Positions 11,501-35,399 of a stretch of DNA of 64,000 nt are shown here, in pieces. Location: assembly GCA_013339895.1 (NCBI GenBank), contig JABACO010000018.1, positions 631,571-695,570 of the forward strand. The letters run 5' to 3'. The notes under the pieces were generated by a model. That model did no database searches, was not told the origin of the DNA, and saw nothing but the letters and a program-made list of their open reading frames with translations. How positions within the stretch are numbered: position 1 is the first letter of the stretch; every line of letters starts with the position of its first letter. A program made the position numbers and the translations under genes. The stretch is from Ephydatia muelleri (taxonomy: Eukaryota; Porifera; Demospongiae; Spongillida; Spongillidae).

Positions 11501-11656
11501 TCTGTGCTGGCACAGGGGCAATCTTCCACCGCTACGCAGCAGACAGCATCACCAAAGCCCCCAGTCATAAAGAGGGTCAAAGCAAAGGCACTGACCAACC
11601 ATTACGAAGGAAATCCACCTGCTCCAAAGCCCCGTGCCAAAGTTGTGCCAAGTTGA
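7005..11656 (+). CDS. DOK-B: PH plus IRS-type PTB docking protein with long tyrosine/proline-rich tail
   Basis: Exons are 7005-7130, 7234-7510, 8631-8832 and 9052-11656 (1069 codons; phases 0, 1, 2). The PH domain spans exons 1-2 (IIAGYLKFKVLRIKGGK, KQYWFEFRVP, C-terminal helix ETYAWVTALNAVLF). The PTB domain spans exons 3-4 (YSVALQPSTFLDYCGPCILV, VIVRWKLHHLRSF, FYFSTKEDESVLMTYAVEA). The remaining roughly 820 residues look disordered and carry many tyrosine motifs: VYDEADL, LYSVLGEE, PYDRL, three YDTVYESS copies, YINM (the YxxM type bound by PI3-kinase p85), and MYTLLTDE, YGMLIDD and MYALLTDE. Proline motifs such as PKPPVAPKP could bind SH3 domains. The architecture fits DOK or IRS adaptors of receptor tyrosine kinases. 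The tail contains two coding minisatellites. The large last exon is open throughout, so an unseen intron cannot be excluded. Confidence 0.88.
7495..7815. repeat. About 26 bp minisatellite copying the exon 2/intron 2 junction of DOK-B
   Basis: Each unit contains AAGAATATGCGAGGGG followed by GTAAGTGG. The first half equals the last bases of exon 2 and the second half is the donor. I count 12 GTAAG occurrences between 7511 and 7820. A G-run (about 7797-7816) ends the array. Confidence 0.95.
8335..8592. repeat. (CA)n microsatellite with interruptions, DOK-B intron 2
   Basis: Imperfect (CACA/CATG)n lies shortly before the exon 3 acceptor. A similar tract at 8926-9046 fills intron 3. Confidence 0.95.
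9789..10190 (+). repeat. Coding minisatellite, 135 bp (45 residues) x 3
   Basis: Three near-identical copies encode PDLVVSQTQDQTAKN, then ALYDTVYESSRSNSSGS and SITIH. The period is a multiple of three, so the frame is kept. Each copy adds two adjacent tyrosines in a YDTVYES context. Confidence 0.95.
10420..10712 (+). repeat. Coding minisatellite, 45 bp (15 residues), about 6.5 copies
   Basis: Units alternate between VSEDRPPLYPPRDRN-like and LSEDQPPLYPPRDRN-like forms, with Y replaced by N (PPFNPPRDRN) in some. The period keeps the frame. Each unit carries a PPxxPPR proline segment, and about half retain the tyrosine. Confidence 0.95.
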
Positions 11657-11913
11657 CCCGCCCTTCCCTCCCTCTCCATGGTGCTGTTTATCAGTTTTTA
11701 TCTAGTGCAATCACCTTTAGTGCTGTTATCTAAACCTTTAATTTCAGTTATCAAAACCATGCAAATAGGCTACAGCAATTAATGCACATTTGCTTCAGTC
11801 AGCAGAGCTGTCATTCATTTTTTTCGTATCAAGTAAATGTGTTTCTTTTGGAACATACAGTTACACATGTACTTTTGTTTTTAAGTGAGTGCACATTTGT
11901 TTCAAGTAAGTCA
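11657..11913. other. Convergent 3' region between DOK-B and NUP93
   Basis: Only 257 bp separate the two stop codons. The stretch is T-rich after 11690. No other gene was seen. Confidence 0.7.
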
Positions 11914-26383
<14,470 letters not shown>

Positions 26384-26695
26384 CGTAACACTGGCAAGGC
26401 TTCATCAATCTCTGCACGTGACTTGATTTTCGCGGCACTTCGCATATTGCACAGTTATAACTGTTCAGGTTAGATTTATTTACTACTATACGTATAGCAC
26501 ATTTTCTTTTCAACTACAGTAAAGAATAGAAAAAAGAAAGGATATTAGTGTGCGTACCAACATGAACAAGAATGAATGTGAAGTTTACATATCGGGACTC
26601 CACAGTGCTGGGGACGAGATTACACCGTATATGCGCAAGAAAAAACGAATAAAAAATCTCTAGTTATTTTGCAGCTGTTGAGAACCACGATCACG
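26384..26695. promoter_or_regulatory. Divergent intergenic region NUP93/PSMB2
   Basis: The two start codons are 312 bp apart on opposite strands, so this should hold both promoters. No clear TATA or GC box was identified. The middle is A/T-rich. Confidence 0.5.
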
Positions 26696-27346
26696 ATGGA
26701 GTACCTCATCGGAATGAAGTTCAATAATTTTGTTCTATTGGCCCATGACAACAATGGAGGAAGAGACATTCTTGTGATGAAGCAAGACCAGCAGAAATTT
26801 TTTAAACTCGACGAATATGCTGGCATGGTAGTATCCGGGGAGGCTGGTGATACCGTATACTTTAGCGAGTTTATCCAAAAGAACGTGGTTCTGTACCGTA
26901 TAAGAATGGTTACTCCATGTCGCCTAGCGCGGCAGCAAACTACACGCGACACGAACTAGCCGAAGCCCTGAGGCAAGAAGGTGAACATAGTCAACCTGCT
27001 GCTGGGCGGGTTCGACAAGACCAGCAACACACCATCTCTATACTTCATGGACTACTTGGGCACTCTGGCAGAGGTTCCTTATGGCTCTCACGGCTACGGG
27101 TCGTATTTTACGTACTCACTCTTGGACCGCTTGCATCGCCCGGACATGACACAAGTGGAAGCGGAGGATCTCTTGTTGAAGTGTGTTGTGGAACTGCAAA
27201 AGCGTTTCGCTATTAACCTTCCTTCCTTTACGTACTACATCGTTGATCAGAATGGATTCGGGGAGAAGAAAGTATTGACGGTGCCACCTCCACCACTAAC
27301 CACTGCTCGGGCCTTCCATCCTGCAGTTGTGGAAGTGATGGAATAA
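26696..27346 (+). CDS. PSMB2: PSMB2, 20S proteasome subunit beta-4 type, intronless, with two compensating frameshifts
   Basis: The start MEYLIG matches the family N-terminus. Then follow GEAGDTV, FIQKNVVLYR, SMSPSAAANYTRHELAEAL, VNLLLGGF, YFMDYLGTLA, HGYGSYFTYSLLDRL and LQKRFAINLPSFT, in the order of the roughly 201-residue human subunit. The family is a non-catalytic beta subunit of the 20S core. The reading frame shifts by -1 near 26911 (an A appears missing in ATAAGAATGG before the GYSMSP block) and returns near 26970 to the original frame. The stop is TAA at 27344-27346. No intron is present. Compensating indels suggest sequencing errors or a decaying copy; the conserved protein sequence on both sides favours errors. 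It is divergent from NUP93. Confidence 0.9.
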
Positions 27347-27754
27347 CGACCCAAAGGCTAGTACTAATGTACCGCTTACATGCGGTGATTGATTGACGTG
27401 ACCTCCTTAAGAACCAAAGGTGATTATGATTAAGTTACGTTTTGGGATCTGGTTGAATTGAATACTGCGTTCTTGGCGTATACTGCCTGGGAGGGAGAGG
27501 AGATTATGCAAAGTCACGTGTTGCAGGAGTAGCAAGTACTGCCTACCACAGTACAATTTGATTAGGCTGGTTGGTCTTATACGTAATCTATTTCAACCAT
27601 GCACGTATGCAGACAGGGGAGATGGCTGGACTCGTGAACGTTTGGCAGCTCTTAAGCTACCCTCTTGAGGGTCCTGCCAGTATATGCACCTTGCCCAAAT
27701 TTTGCAGGCGACAATCCTGCATGCATCCATAGTAGATGAGGTGGAGGGGCAAAG

Positions 27755-27791
<37 letters not shown>

Positions 27792-28261
27792 ACCACTTGG
27801 CTGAAACAGAACCTGTGCGCATGTGTCAAAGTGTGCTTATTGATAATTAACCTTAGGTGGCCCCTCCCCCTCCAAGACAAGAGAACGTTTGATGTCTCCT
27901 GAGCAGACACGGAGCAGTGGCGCGAGGTCTTCGTGCGTATGCTGGTCGAAAGCATCTCCCGCTGTGATGGCCTGCAGAAATCTCCCTGCCAGATCCACTA
28001 GTCTATAGATACCGGTATTATATTGCTAGTCTTTGCGCGCCAGACGTAGCTATATATCCATGATGGGCCTAGCTCTAAGCGCGGGCACGTGGACAAGTGC
28101 TAGTCCCCAGTCCACGTCAAAGTATCGTTGATACTTTCTTGGCTTATATGTGCCCGCCTAATATCTCTGAGTCTACAGAGCACTAGTGCATGTACGTGCC
28201 CGATGTGAAATCTTGCCCAGCAGAATATATGAACACAAGTACGATCCGGACAACGGCTATC
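27347..28261. other. Intergenic, no firm gene; (GA)n at 27758-27787
   Basis: It contains a short GA microsatellite and one weak candidate exon (27907-28001). Nothing else was recognised. Confidence 0.5.
27907..28001 (+). CDS. Weak candidate terminal exon
   Basis: After CTCCTGAGCAG, a phase-1 frame reads TEQWREVFVRMLVESISRCD and continues for 11 residues to TAG. The codon composition looks protein-like and the acceptor is acceptable, but no family was recognised and no upstream exon was found. Confidence 0.2.
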
Positions 28262-29050
28262 CCATGGCCGGCGGAGCCCAGCAGGCAACCCAGGCAATTG
28301 CCTGGGTAGATTTTTGGGCTTAAAAAATAAATAAATAAATATCAGTGGAGACGTATGGTTGTTGGGGAGAAGAAGCTGGTAGATGTCTTGACAGACTCGC
28401 CACGCGGATTGCCACTCGAACAGGCTGTCCCAAGTCTTCTGCGGTGTCTGGGCTTTATGGAAGACTAAGTATTGGCCTGGTCAGGGCCAACGCTAGGGCA
28501 TTACTGGCTAGGTCGTCTTCACTTTCGTAAAGACTTTAAGTACATGTAGGTGTGTTGTATCATAGATATTAGAGTAGTATACTACTCTAATATAGTAGTA
28601 TACTACTCTATGGTTGTTTATACGATAAATTTATGCATCCGATCACGTGATTGCAATGGCGTCGAAAGTGACAAATGAATCCGACAAGTCCGAAATTGCT
28701 CTTTCAGAACAACCAAACCAGCCTGCAAGTTTTGCCTTCCCAAAGCGTAACTTTGGCAGTAGTCAACGTGCTTTTCAATCAGCATGGTTTGTAACGTAGA
28801 AATGGCTTCATTATTGTGAAGCTGACGATAGTGTCTTGTGCCACACATGCGCATACGTTTTCAAGGAGCCTTTGAGTGGCATCCAAGTTAGTTTTTGAGT
28901 GGCATCCATGCAATGATATCCGATTATGGATATTGCGAAGCTATTAAAAAAAACAACCTAGTTTCATGTATCAATTACATATACTTAAAAAAGCTTCCGC
29001 GCTTCGCGCGGCGCGGGAGGAGGCACATTCCCCTCCCGCACCCTCCCCCT
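28262..29050 (+). mobile_element. hAT transposon relic with zinc-finger N-terminus
   Basis: A frame from 28656 encodes MASKVTNESDKSEIALSEQP, then FAFPKRNFGSSQRAFQSAWF, a TAG stop, and KWLHYCEADDSVLCHTCAYV. This is the TTF-type zinc-finger start of ZMYM1/P52rIPK-like hAT transposases. It breaks off after about 75 residues. The GC palindrome-rich stretch near 28985-29020 and the CAGGCAATTGCCTG palindrome near 28290 may be terminal or subterminal parts; the limits are approximate. Confidence 0.7.
28569..28613. repeat. Palindromic hairpin pair
   Basis: TAGAGTAGTATACTACTCTA is a perfect 20 bp palindrome. It is followed by ATATAGTAGTATACTACTCT, an overlapping near-copy, so the pair can form alternative hairpins. 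Confidence 0.85.
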
Positions 29051-29168
29051 ACTTGGCACACCTCCTCTTGCCTGCGTTGAATTTTAGACCTTCCGCCGGC
29101 TCTGTATCCGGCTGAAAGCTCATGCCGCGCCCCCTACCCCACCCCCACGGCGTACCGGTATGTAATTA

Positions 29169-32100
29169 ATGGCGGGACAGCGGAGGGACTACATAGGACT
29201 GCTGGTGACAAGCTCCAGTGACGAAGCTGTGGAGCTTTTCAACGAAGCGCTTCGGGCCTTCGTCAGTTTCAATGAAAGCATGATACCGTACGCCACAAAA
29301 GCCAGCGAACTTGATAGCTCCTTCGTGCTCGTCCACTGCATGCTCGTGAGTGCACACGCGAACCCTCCCCCTCCCCCCCTGTAGTGACACGCGATACATA
29401 TAGGCCAAGCACACACAGGCTACACCCCCCTGTAGTGACACGCACATGTACGCGATACATATAGGCCAAGCACACACAGGCTACACCACACCTTTACGAT
29501 GCATGTAATTGTGCTAGGCAGCCTACTGGCTATCTGACCTACAACCGCCAACGGACGCGAGAGGTACGTACACTCGGCCTCCAAGTAGTAAGAATTAACC
29601 ATGTCCTCTGCACTGGCACCTGCAGTCGCGTCCCATCTTGAGGCGTTGAAAAATGGCGCTTCACACCAGCTGCACCTGGACAGAGAGGGAGAAGGCTCAC
29701 GTGCGAGCAGTGTTGTACTACGGCTCAGGTGACCTGCCGAAAGCGGCAGAGGAGTGGACAGCCATCTTGATTAAGAACCCTAAAGGTAGTGGTCCATCCC
29801 TCCTGTCTCTCAAACTGGTTATTGACAACCATTATTGTTCTGTGTTGAAGATGTCCTTGCCTTAAGGATCGTTTTCCGTGCCCATTTTGCGCTTGGACAG
29901 TTTGAGAGGATAAGAGATGTGCTGTCCAGACTGCTGCCCTGGTGGAGTTGCCATGACGACTTGTACCCTCATATTCTGGCCTAGTAAGTGACCACCTCCT
30001 GAATGTGCAATTGATCCCAGGGGCTTGAACAACTAGATAGGCAGGTCTTTTGACATTAAACCATATGTCTATGGATCTATATTCTTGTGACCATGGTAAC
30101 AAGCCATCATATTGCAGTTACGCCTACACCTTGGAGGAGACCAACCAACGTGATAGGGCTGAGGAGTTGGCCAGAAAGGCCCTTGACCTTCAGAAGAAGA
30201 CACCATGGGCCCTACCATGCACTCAGTGAGGAGACAGTTTTGTGCATACTTCATTGGTAACAATCACTACATATGTATGTGTGCATATGTATGTGTGCAT
30301 GTGTGTATGTGTGCATGTGTGTATGTGTGTATGTGTGCATGTGTGTATGTGTTCTTATTATGCATGTGTTTTTTTTTTTAGTGTTTGCAGATGTGTGGTT
30401 TTTGCATTTTGCTAAGCAACACTTCTACAGGTCATGTGATTGAAGAGGAGAAAGATGCTGAGAGTGGAGTGGAATTCCTCACTTCGTCCAGGGAGAACTG
30501 GAAGGACTCGCTGTACGGAGGCCATCTGACATGGCACCTTGCTTTGTATCACCTTGGTGAGTTGATTACGAGGGTGTGCTCTTATAGGAACTTGGCGTAC
30601 AATGAGTGTCTTCACCCACTGCCCTTTGGCAGATCTGGGCAACATTGAGACTGTGCTTGCTGAGTACGACTCGGTCCTGTGTGACAAGGTTGGGGGCTTC
30701 CTTGGGCTAGTCGACGCTGGGCCTCGCTTCTGTGGAGGCTGAGTGTCATGGGGAAGGACCCTGGGGAGGAGAGGTGGCAGAAGGTGGTAGACGCCTTCAC
30801 ACGGCACCACCTGGACCACAGAGCTCTGACATGGTGAGGATGTGTGTGGAGGGAGAGAGGGGAGGAAAGATGCGGATGTGCAGGGAGGGGGAAGAGGTGG
30901 GATGGTGAGGTGTGTGCAGGGAGGGGAAGAGGTGGGATGGTGAGGTGTGTGGGTGCAGGGAGGGGAAGAGGTGGGATGGTGAGGTTGGGGTGCAGGGAGG
31001 GGAAGAGGTGGGATGGTGAGGTGTGTGGGTGCAGGGAGGGGGAAGAGGTGGGATGGTGAGGTGTGTGGGTGCAGGGAGGGGAAGAGGTGGGATGGTGAGG
31101 TGTGTGGGTGCAGGGAGGGGGAAGAGGTGGGATGGTGAGGTGTGTGGGTGCAGGGAGAAAGAGGTGGGATGTGAGGTGTGTGGGTGCAGGGAGGGGAAGA
31201 GGTGGGATGGTGAGGTGTGTGGGTGCAGGAGAAGAGGTGGGTGGTGAGGTGTTGGGTGCAGGAGGAAGAAGAGGTGGGATGACTTTGAGCCGTGGTGAGG
31301 TGTGTAGGTGGAGGCCACTGGTGACCATGTTCACGCAGGTTTGATGCACACGGGATGATGTCTCTTGCACATGGGAAAGTTAGTGAGTCTGCTGCAAGAC
31401 TGGTCCTAGCTGAGAGACTACTCAAGGTGGGTGTGTCTTGGCTGGTGGAGACACAATGGTTTCATTGGACCCTTCTCTTTCAGAGCATCAGTGAGTACGC
31501 CAAAAGCAATACCTCCACTGATTGCAAGGTTGCCGACGTGGTAAGTGTGTAGTGGCGTGGTCCTAACTGGCAGTAATGGAGGAGGATCTCCATCATCCCC
31601 TGTAGGTTGGTGTTCCAGTCTGCAATGCTCTTGTTGCATTTGGCAAAGAACAATATAGTGAGGTAGGCAGGTGTGTTGTGAGGTGGATAGGTGTGTTGTG
31701 AGGTGGGCAGGTGTGTTGTGAGGTGGGCAGGTGTGTTGTGAGGTGGGCAGTGTGTTGTAAGGTGGGCAGGTGTGTTGTGAGGTGGGCAGTGTGTTGTGAG
31801 GTGGGCAGGTGTGTTGTGAGGTGGGCAGGTGTGTTGTGAGGTGGGCAGGTGTGTTGTGAGGTGGGCAGGTGTGTTGTGAGGTGGGCAGGTGTGTTGTGAG
31901 GTGGGCAGGTGTGTTGTGAGGTGGGCAGGTGTGTTGTGAGGTGGGCAGGTGTGTTGTGAGGTGGGCAGGTGTTTGTGAGGTGGGCAGGTGTGTTGTGAGG
32001 TGGGGGTGGGAGTGGGCAGGTGTGTTGTGAGGTGGGCAGGTGTGTTGTGAGGTGGGCAGGTGTGTTGTGAGGTGGGCAGGTGTGTTGTGAGGTGGGCAGG

Positions 32101-32827
32101 TGTGTTGTGGTGGGCAGGTGTGTTGTGAGGTGGGCAGTGTGTTGTGAGGTGGGCAGGTGTTTGTGAGGTGGGCAGGTGTGTTGTGAGGTGGGCAGGTGTG
32201 TTGTGAGGTGGGCAGGTGTGTTGTGAGGTGGGCAGGTGTGTTGTGAGGTGGGCAGGTGTGTTGTGAGGTGGGCATGTGTTGTGAGGTGGGCAGGTGTGTT
32301 GTGAGGTGGGCAGGTGTGTTGTGAGGTGGGCAGGTGTGTTGTGAGGTGGGCAGGTGTGTTGTGAGGTGGGCAGGTGTGTTGTGAGGTGGGCAGGTGTGTT
32401 GTGAGGTAGGCAAGTATGCTTCGAACTATATTCTAAGTGGCAATCTCATGATGTATCATTTCGACCATAACCCTTTCATGTAATGAGCTTGTGTTCTCCT
32501 CCACCAAACACAGGTCGTCTCCCTGATGCTGCCTCTGAAGTATGACCTGGTCAAGTTGGGAGGAAGCTGGGCTCAGAGACAGGTCTTCAGTGTCACCTTG
32601 ATCCATGCAGCCATCAGATCAAACCAGCTACCTCTGGCACTGGCACTCATTGCTGAGCTAAGGGTATGGTCTGGGCACCATGCATGTGGTTGATCTCAGT
32701 CCTGTAATTACCTCATCCTTAGGCAATGAAACCCAAGAGCAGGACATTGGATAAACTGTACAAAGAAGTAAAAGGCTTATGTGGAGCTATGGGGCAAGGC
32801 CCAATCCGAATTGTTGAACTTCCATAG
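29169..32827 (+). CDS. TTC38: TTC38-like tetratricopeptide-repeat protein, with several apparent frameshifts
   Basis: Exons, approximate at the 5' side: 29169-29345, 29522-29563, about 29626-29785, 29851-29983, 30118-30225, 30431-30556, 30633-30833, 31339-31426, 31484-31540, 31606-31662, 32514-32663, 32723-32827. Matching blocks to human TTC38 include TEREKAHVRAVLYYGSGDLP, LALRIVFRAHFALGQFERIR, RAEELARKALDLQKK, HVIEEEKDAESGVEFL, LTWHLALYHL, FDAHGMMSLAHGK and LPLKYDLVKLGGSWAQRQVF. The order and length agree with the family, a conserved TPR protein of unclear function. Single-base frame breaks are needed in exon 3 (about 29670), exon 5 (about 30212, extra C) and exon 7 (about 30712, missing T). 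Exons 8-12 are clean and join in phase. The breaks could be assembly errors or decay. Confidence 0.85.
30836..31300. repeat. About 40 bp minisatellite, TTC38 intron 7
   Basis: Units read GGGATGGTGAGGTGTGTGGG plus TGCAGGGAGGGGAAGAGGT. ATGGTGAGG repeats the exon 7 donor (ACATG|GTGAGG), about ten copies. Confidence 0.94.
31660..32412. repeat. 20 bp minisatellite, TTC38 intron 10
   Basis: The unit is GTGTGTTGTGAGGTGGGCAG, about 36 copies, beginning exactly at the exon 10 donor (TATAGTGAG|GTAGGCAGG). Each unit contains GTGAG followed by GTGGGCAGG, a degraded copy of that junction. Confidence 0.95.
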
Positions 32828-33135
32828 AAAGTAATTATATCAGAATTCCCTCCTTTCCCCTCTACACACACCACACACACACCCACACAGATATATGTTG
32901 TGCAGATGCAACATCAAAGGGATGGGTAACAGAGACAGATTACATCATATTCAGCAGATCAGATTTACTACTCAGAATGCATAAAACCACAAGTGCAAAT
33001 AAAAGTAGATCTACAACACAACACTAGTTCAAAATACTCCTAAGCTGAGTCAGCACATGCTTATGTGTAATCAGCAATCTCAGAGACATATACAGCTGCT
33101 GTTTGCTGAAAATTGACCCAAACAAGTGCTAGTCA
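32828..33135. other. Convergent 3' region, no gene
   Basis: It lies between the TTC38 stop and the stop of the minus-strand gene. It contains a short (CA)n near 32864-32890. Nothing else was seen. Confidence 0.7.
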
Positions 33136-33621
33136 CTACTGTTCACCATTGCTGTCTTCAGGCAAGGGTGCTTCCCTGAACTTGAAGGGTGTGCACAGGT
33201 TGGAGGCCACAAGCAGTGGCTTACCAACGATGCACGATGCAATGATGTCATCCTGAAGTGCAGCCAAATCAATGAGAGTGTCCAGCTGTCCTGGAAGGTT
33301 GCTTAGTATGGCGGGTATGGAGGGTATGGTGGGTATGGCAGGTATGGCGGGTAAGGATGGAGGCAGGGACACGTGGCTTCTCCTACGTATCATCTCCAGC
33401 AGGCTGTCATTATCACTGCTGCTGTTGCATGACAGAGAAGAGAGAAAGATGCTGATAGGCTCAGTCAGTAAAATTCTATTAAACGCCCATTACCTCCTGA
33501 CAATGCAGTGGCTCTGGTTAAACTCCGATAGTGGAACAGTGGGCACTTGATAGAGATGTTTGTCGCTTCTTCCCCCAGAATTGTTAAGAGGCATCTTAAT
33601 AAAGCCATTGTGCAGTTCAAC
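33136..33621 (-). CDS. 3' end of an unidentified protein-coding gene (two exons seen)
   Basis: Exons on minus: 33493-33621 (acceptor AAAG|GTTGAAC, donor GGAG|GTAATG), then 33136 to about 33430, ending in TAG. The peptide runs VELHNGFIKMPLNN, HLYQVPTVPLSEFNQSHC, then DNDSLLEMIRRRSHVSLPP, an Ile-Pro-rich repeat (IPAIPTIPSIPAI) encoded by a GGGTATGGA-type repeat, LPGQLDTLIDLAALQDDI and the end PFKFREAPLPEDSNGEQ. I do not recognise the family. Upstream exons would lie towards the gap at 34142-35141. It is tail-to-tail with TTC38. Confidence 0.55.
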
Positions 33622-33715
33622 CTTTGTATTAAAAAAAAAAAAGACTGCAATTATAATAGAAGCATTGATTAAAACTAAGTACATGATTTAATTATATTTC
33701 TGCATATGGGATCAT

Positions 33716-33932
33716 TTCGCATGTTTTTTCAATTTTTTGATATTCTCGAAGTCTGAAATGTCCTCTACACATTGCTTCTTACGCACTGAGAATCGGAGTA
33801 TCTGTCATGGAGTTGTAACGCTCTGAATTTTTAATTAGCCGTACATTTCAACGCAAGCGTTACATTTCTATTGCACGTACTGGGAATTTTATAAAGTAGG
33901 CATTAGGTCCCTTTTCGCGGAAACGATCCCAC
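33716..33932. mobile_element. MITE copy 3 (best preserved)
   Basis: The left end is ATGGGATCATTTCGCATGTT and the right end GGTCCCTTTTCGCGGAAACG plus ATCCCA. The ends are imperfect inverted repeats. Internal blocks are TTCTCGAAGTCTGAAATGTC, CACTGAGAATCGGAG and CAACGCAAGCGTTACATTTC. It is about 217 bp with no coding capacity. Confidence 0.85.
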
Positions 33933-34141
33933 TTAATAGCAATGAGTGCAAAGGCAATAATTTAGGGACTACACATACACATATGTCATAAAGTGTCTGA
34001 TACACAATTTTGTTGTACTGTTTGAATGGAATACAGTGTGTGTACAATTTCTTTTTGTAGTCCTTAGCAAAGGGAAGTCATTTCAAAAATGTACATAGTG
34101 CAAAACCACATTTGCTGCCTGGCATTGCAGCTTCCATAGTG

Positions 34142-35141
34142 NNNNNNNNNNNNNNNNNNNNNNNNNNNNNNNNNNNNNNNNNNNNNNNNNNNNNNNNNNN
34201 NNNNNNNNNNNNNNNNNNNNNNNNNNNNNNNNNNNNNNNNNNNNNNNNNNNNNNNNNNNNNNNNNNNNNNNNNNNNNNNNNNNNNNNNNNNNNNNNNNNN
34301 NNNNNNNNNNNNNNNNNNNNNNNNNNNNNNNNNNNNNNNNNNNNNNNNNNNNNNNNNNNNNNNNNNNNNNNNNNNNNNNNNNNNNNNNNNNNNNNNNNNN
34401 NNNNNNNNNNNNNNNNNNNNNNNNNNNNNNNNNNNNNNNNNNNNNNNNNNNNNNNNNNNNNNNNNNNNNNNNNNNNNNNNNNNNNNNNNNNNNNNNNNNN
34501 NNNNNNNNNNNNNNNNNNNNNNNNNNNNNNNNNNNNNNNNNNNNNNNNNNNNNNNNNNNNNNNNNNNNNNNNNNNNNNNNNNNNNNNNNNNNNNNNNNNN
34601 NNNNNNNNNNNNNNNNNNNNNNNNNNNNNNNNNNNNNNNNNNNNNNNNNNNNNNNNNNNNNNNNNNNNNNNNNNNNNNNNNNNNNNNNNNNNNNNNNNNN
34701 NNNNNNNNNNNNNNNNNNNNNNNNNNNNNNNNNNNNNNNNNNNNNNNNNNNNNNNNNNNNNNNNNNNNNNNNNNNNNNNNNNNNNNNNNNNNNNNNNNNN
34801 NNNNNNNNNNNNNNNNNNNNNNNNNNNNNNNNNNNNNNNNNNNNNNNNNNNNNNNNNNNNNNNNNNNNNNNNNNNNNNNNNNNNNNNNNNNNNNNNNNNN
34901 NNNNNNNNNNNNNNNNNNNNNNNNNNNNNNNNNNNNNNNNNNNNNNNNNNNNNNNNNNNNNNNNNNNNNNNNNNNNNNNNNNNNNNNNNNNNNNNNNNNN
35001 NNNNNNNNNNNNNNNNNNNNNNNNNNNNNNNNNNNNNNNNNNNNNNNNNNNNNNNNNNNNNNNNNNNNNNNNNNNNNNNNNNNNNNNNNNNNNNNNNNNN
35101 NNNNNNNNNNNNNNNNNNNNNNNNNNNNNNNNNNNNNNNNN
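34142..35141. other. Assembly gap (1000 N)
   Basis: There are exactly 1000 N. It probably hides the 5' part of the minus-strand gene ending at 33136. Confidence 0.99.
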
Positions 35142-35399
35142 CTACTACACAGCATGTAGGGCTAGTTTGGCGCTGTCAAGTTTTGGAGTCACAAAAAAGT
35201 TCCCGACTTTGTAGTTATGAATATGTGAAAGCAAGTTGAAGAGCCCAGCAGCACTCCTCAAGGCAACTATGAATATCCTTTATCAAACTTAGCTAGGTTG
35301 CAAGATCTGAAGGAGTGCATCGTGCTAACTTATTGTAAGCACCACACATACCAGCAAGGTAACTGCTACCTGAAGATCATTTAACTTCGGAGTTGGGAG

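Noticed and set aside
31418..32413. 331-codon minus frame (PPHNTPAHLTTHL-type)
   Set aside because: It is the antisense reading of the 20 bp array in a TTC38 intron.
34064..35239. Frames of about 370 codons across the N gap
   Set aside because: They consist almost wholly of N.
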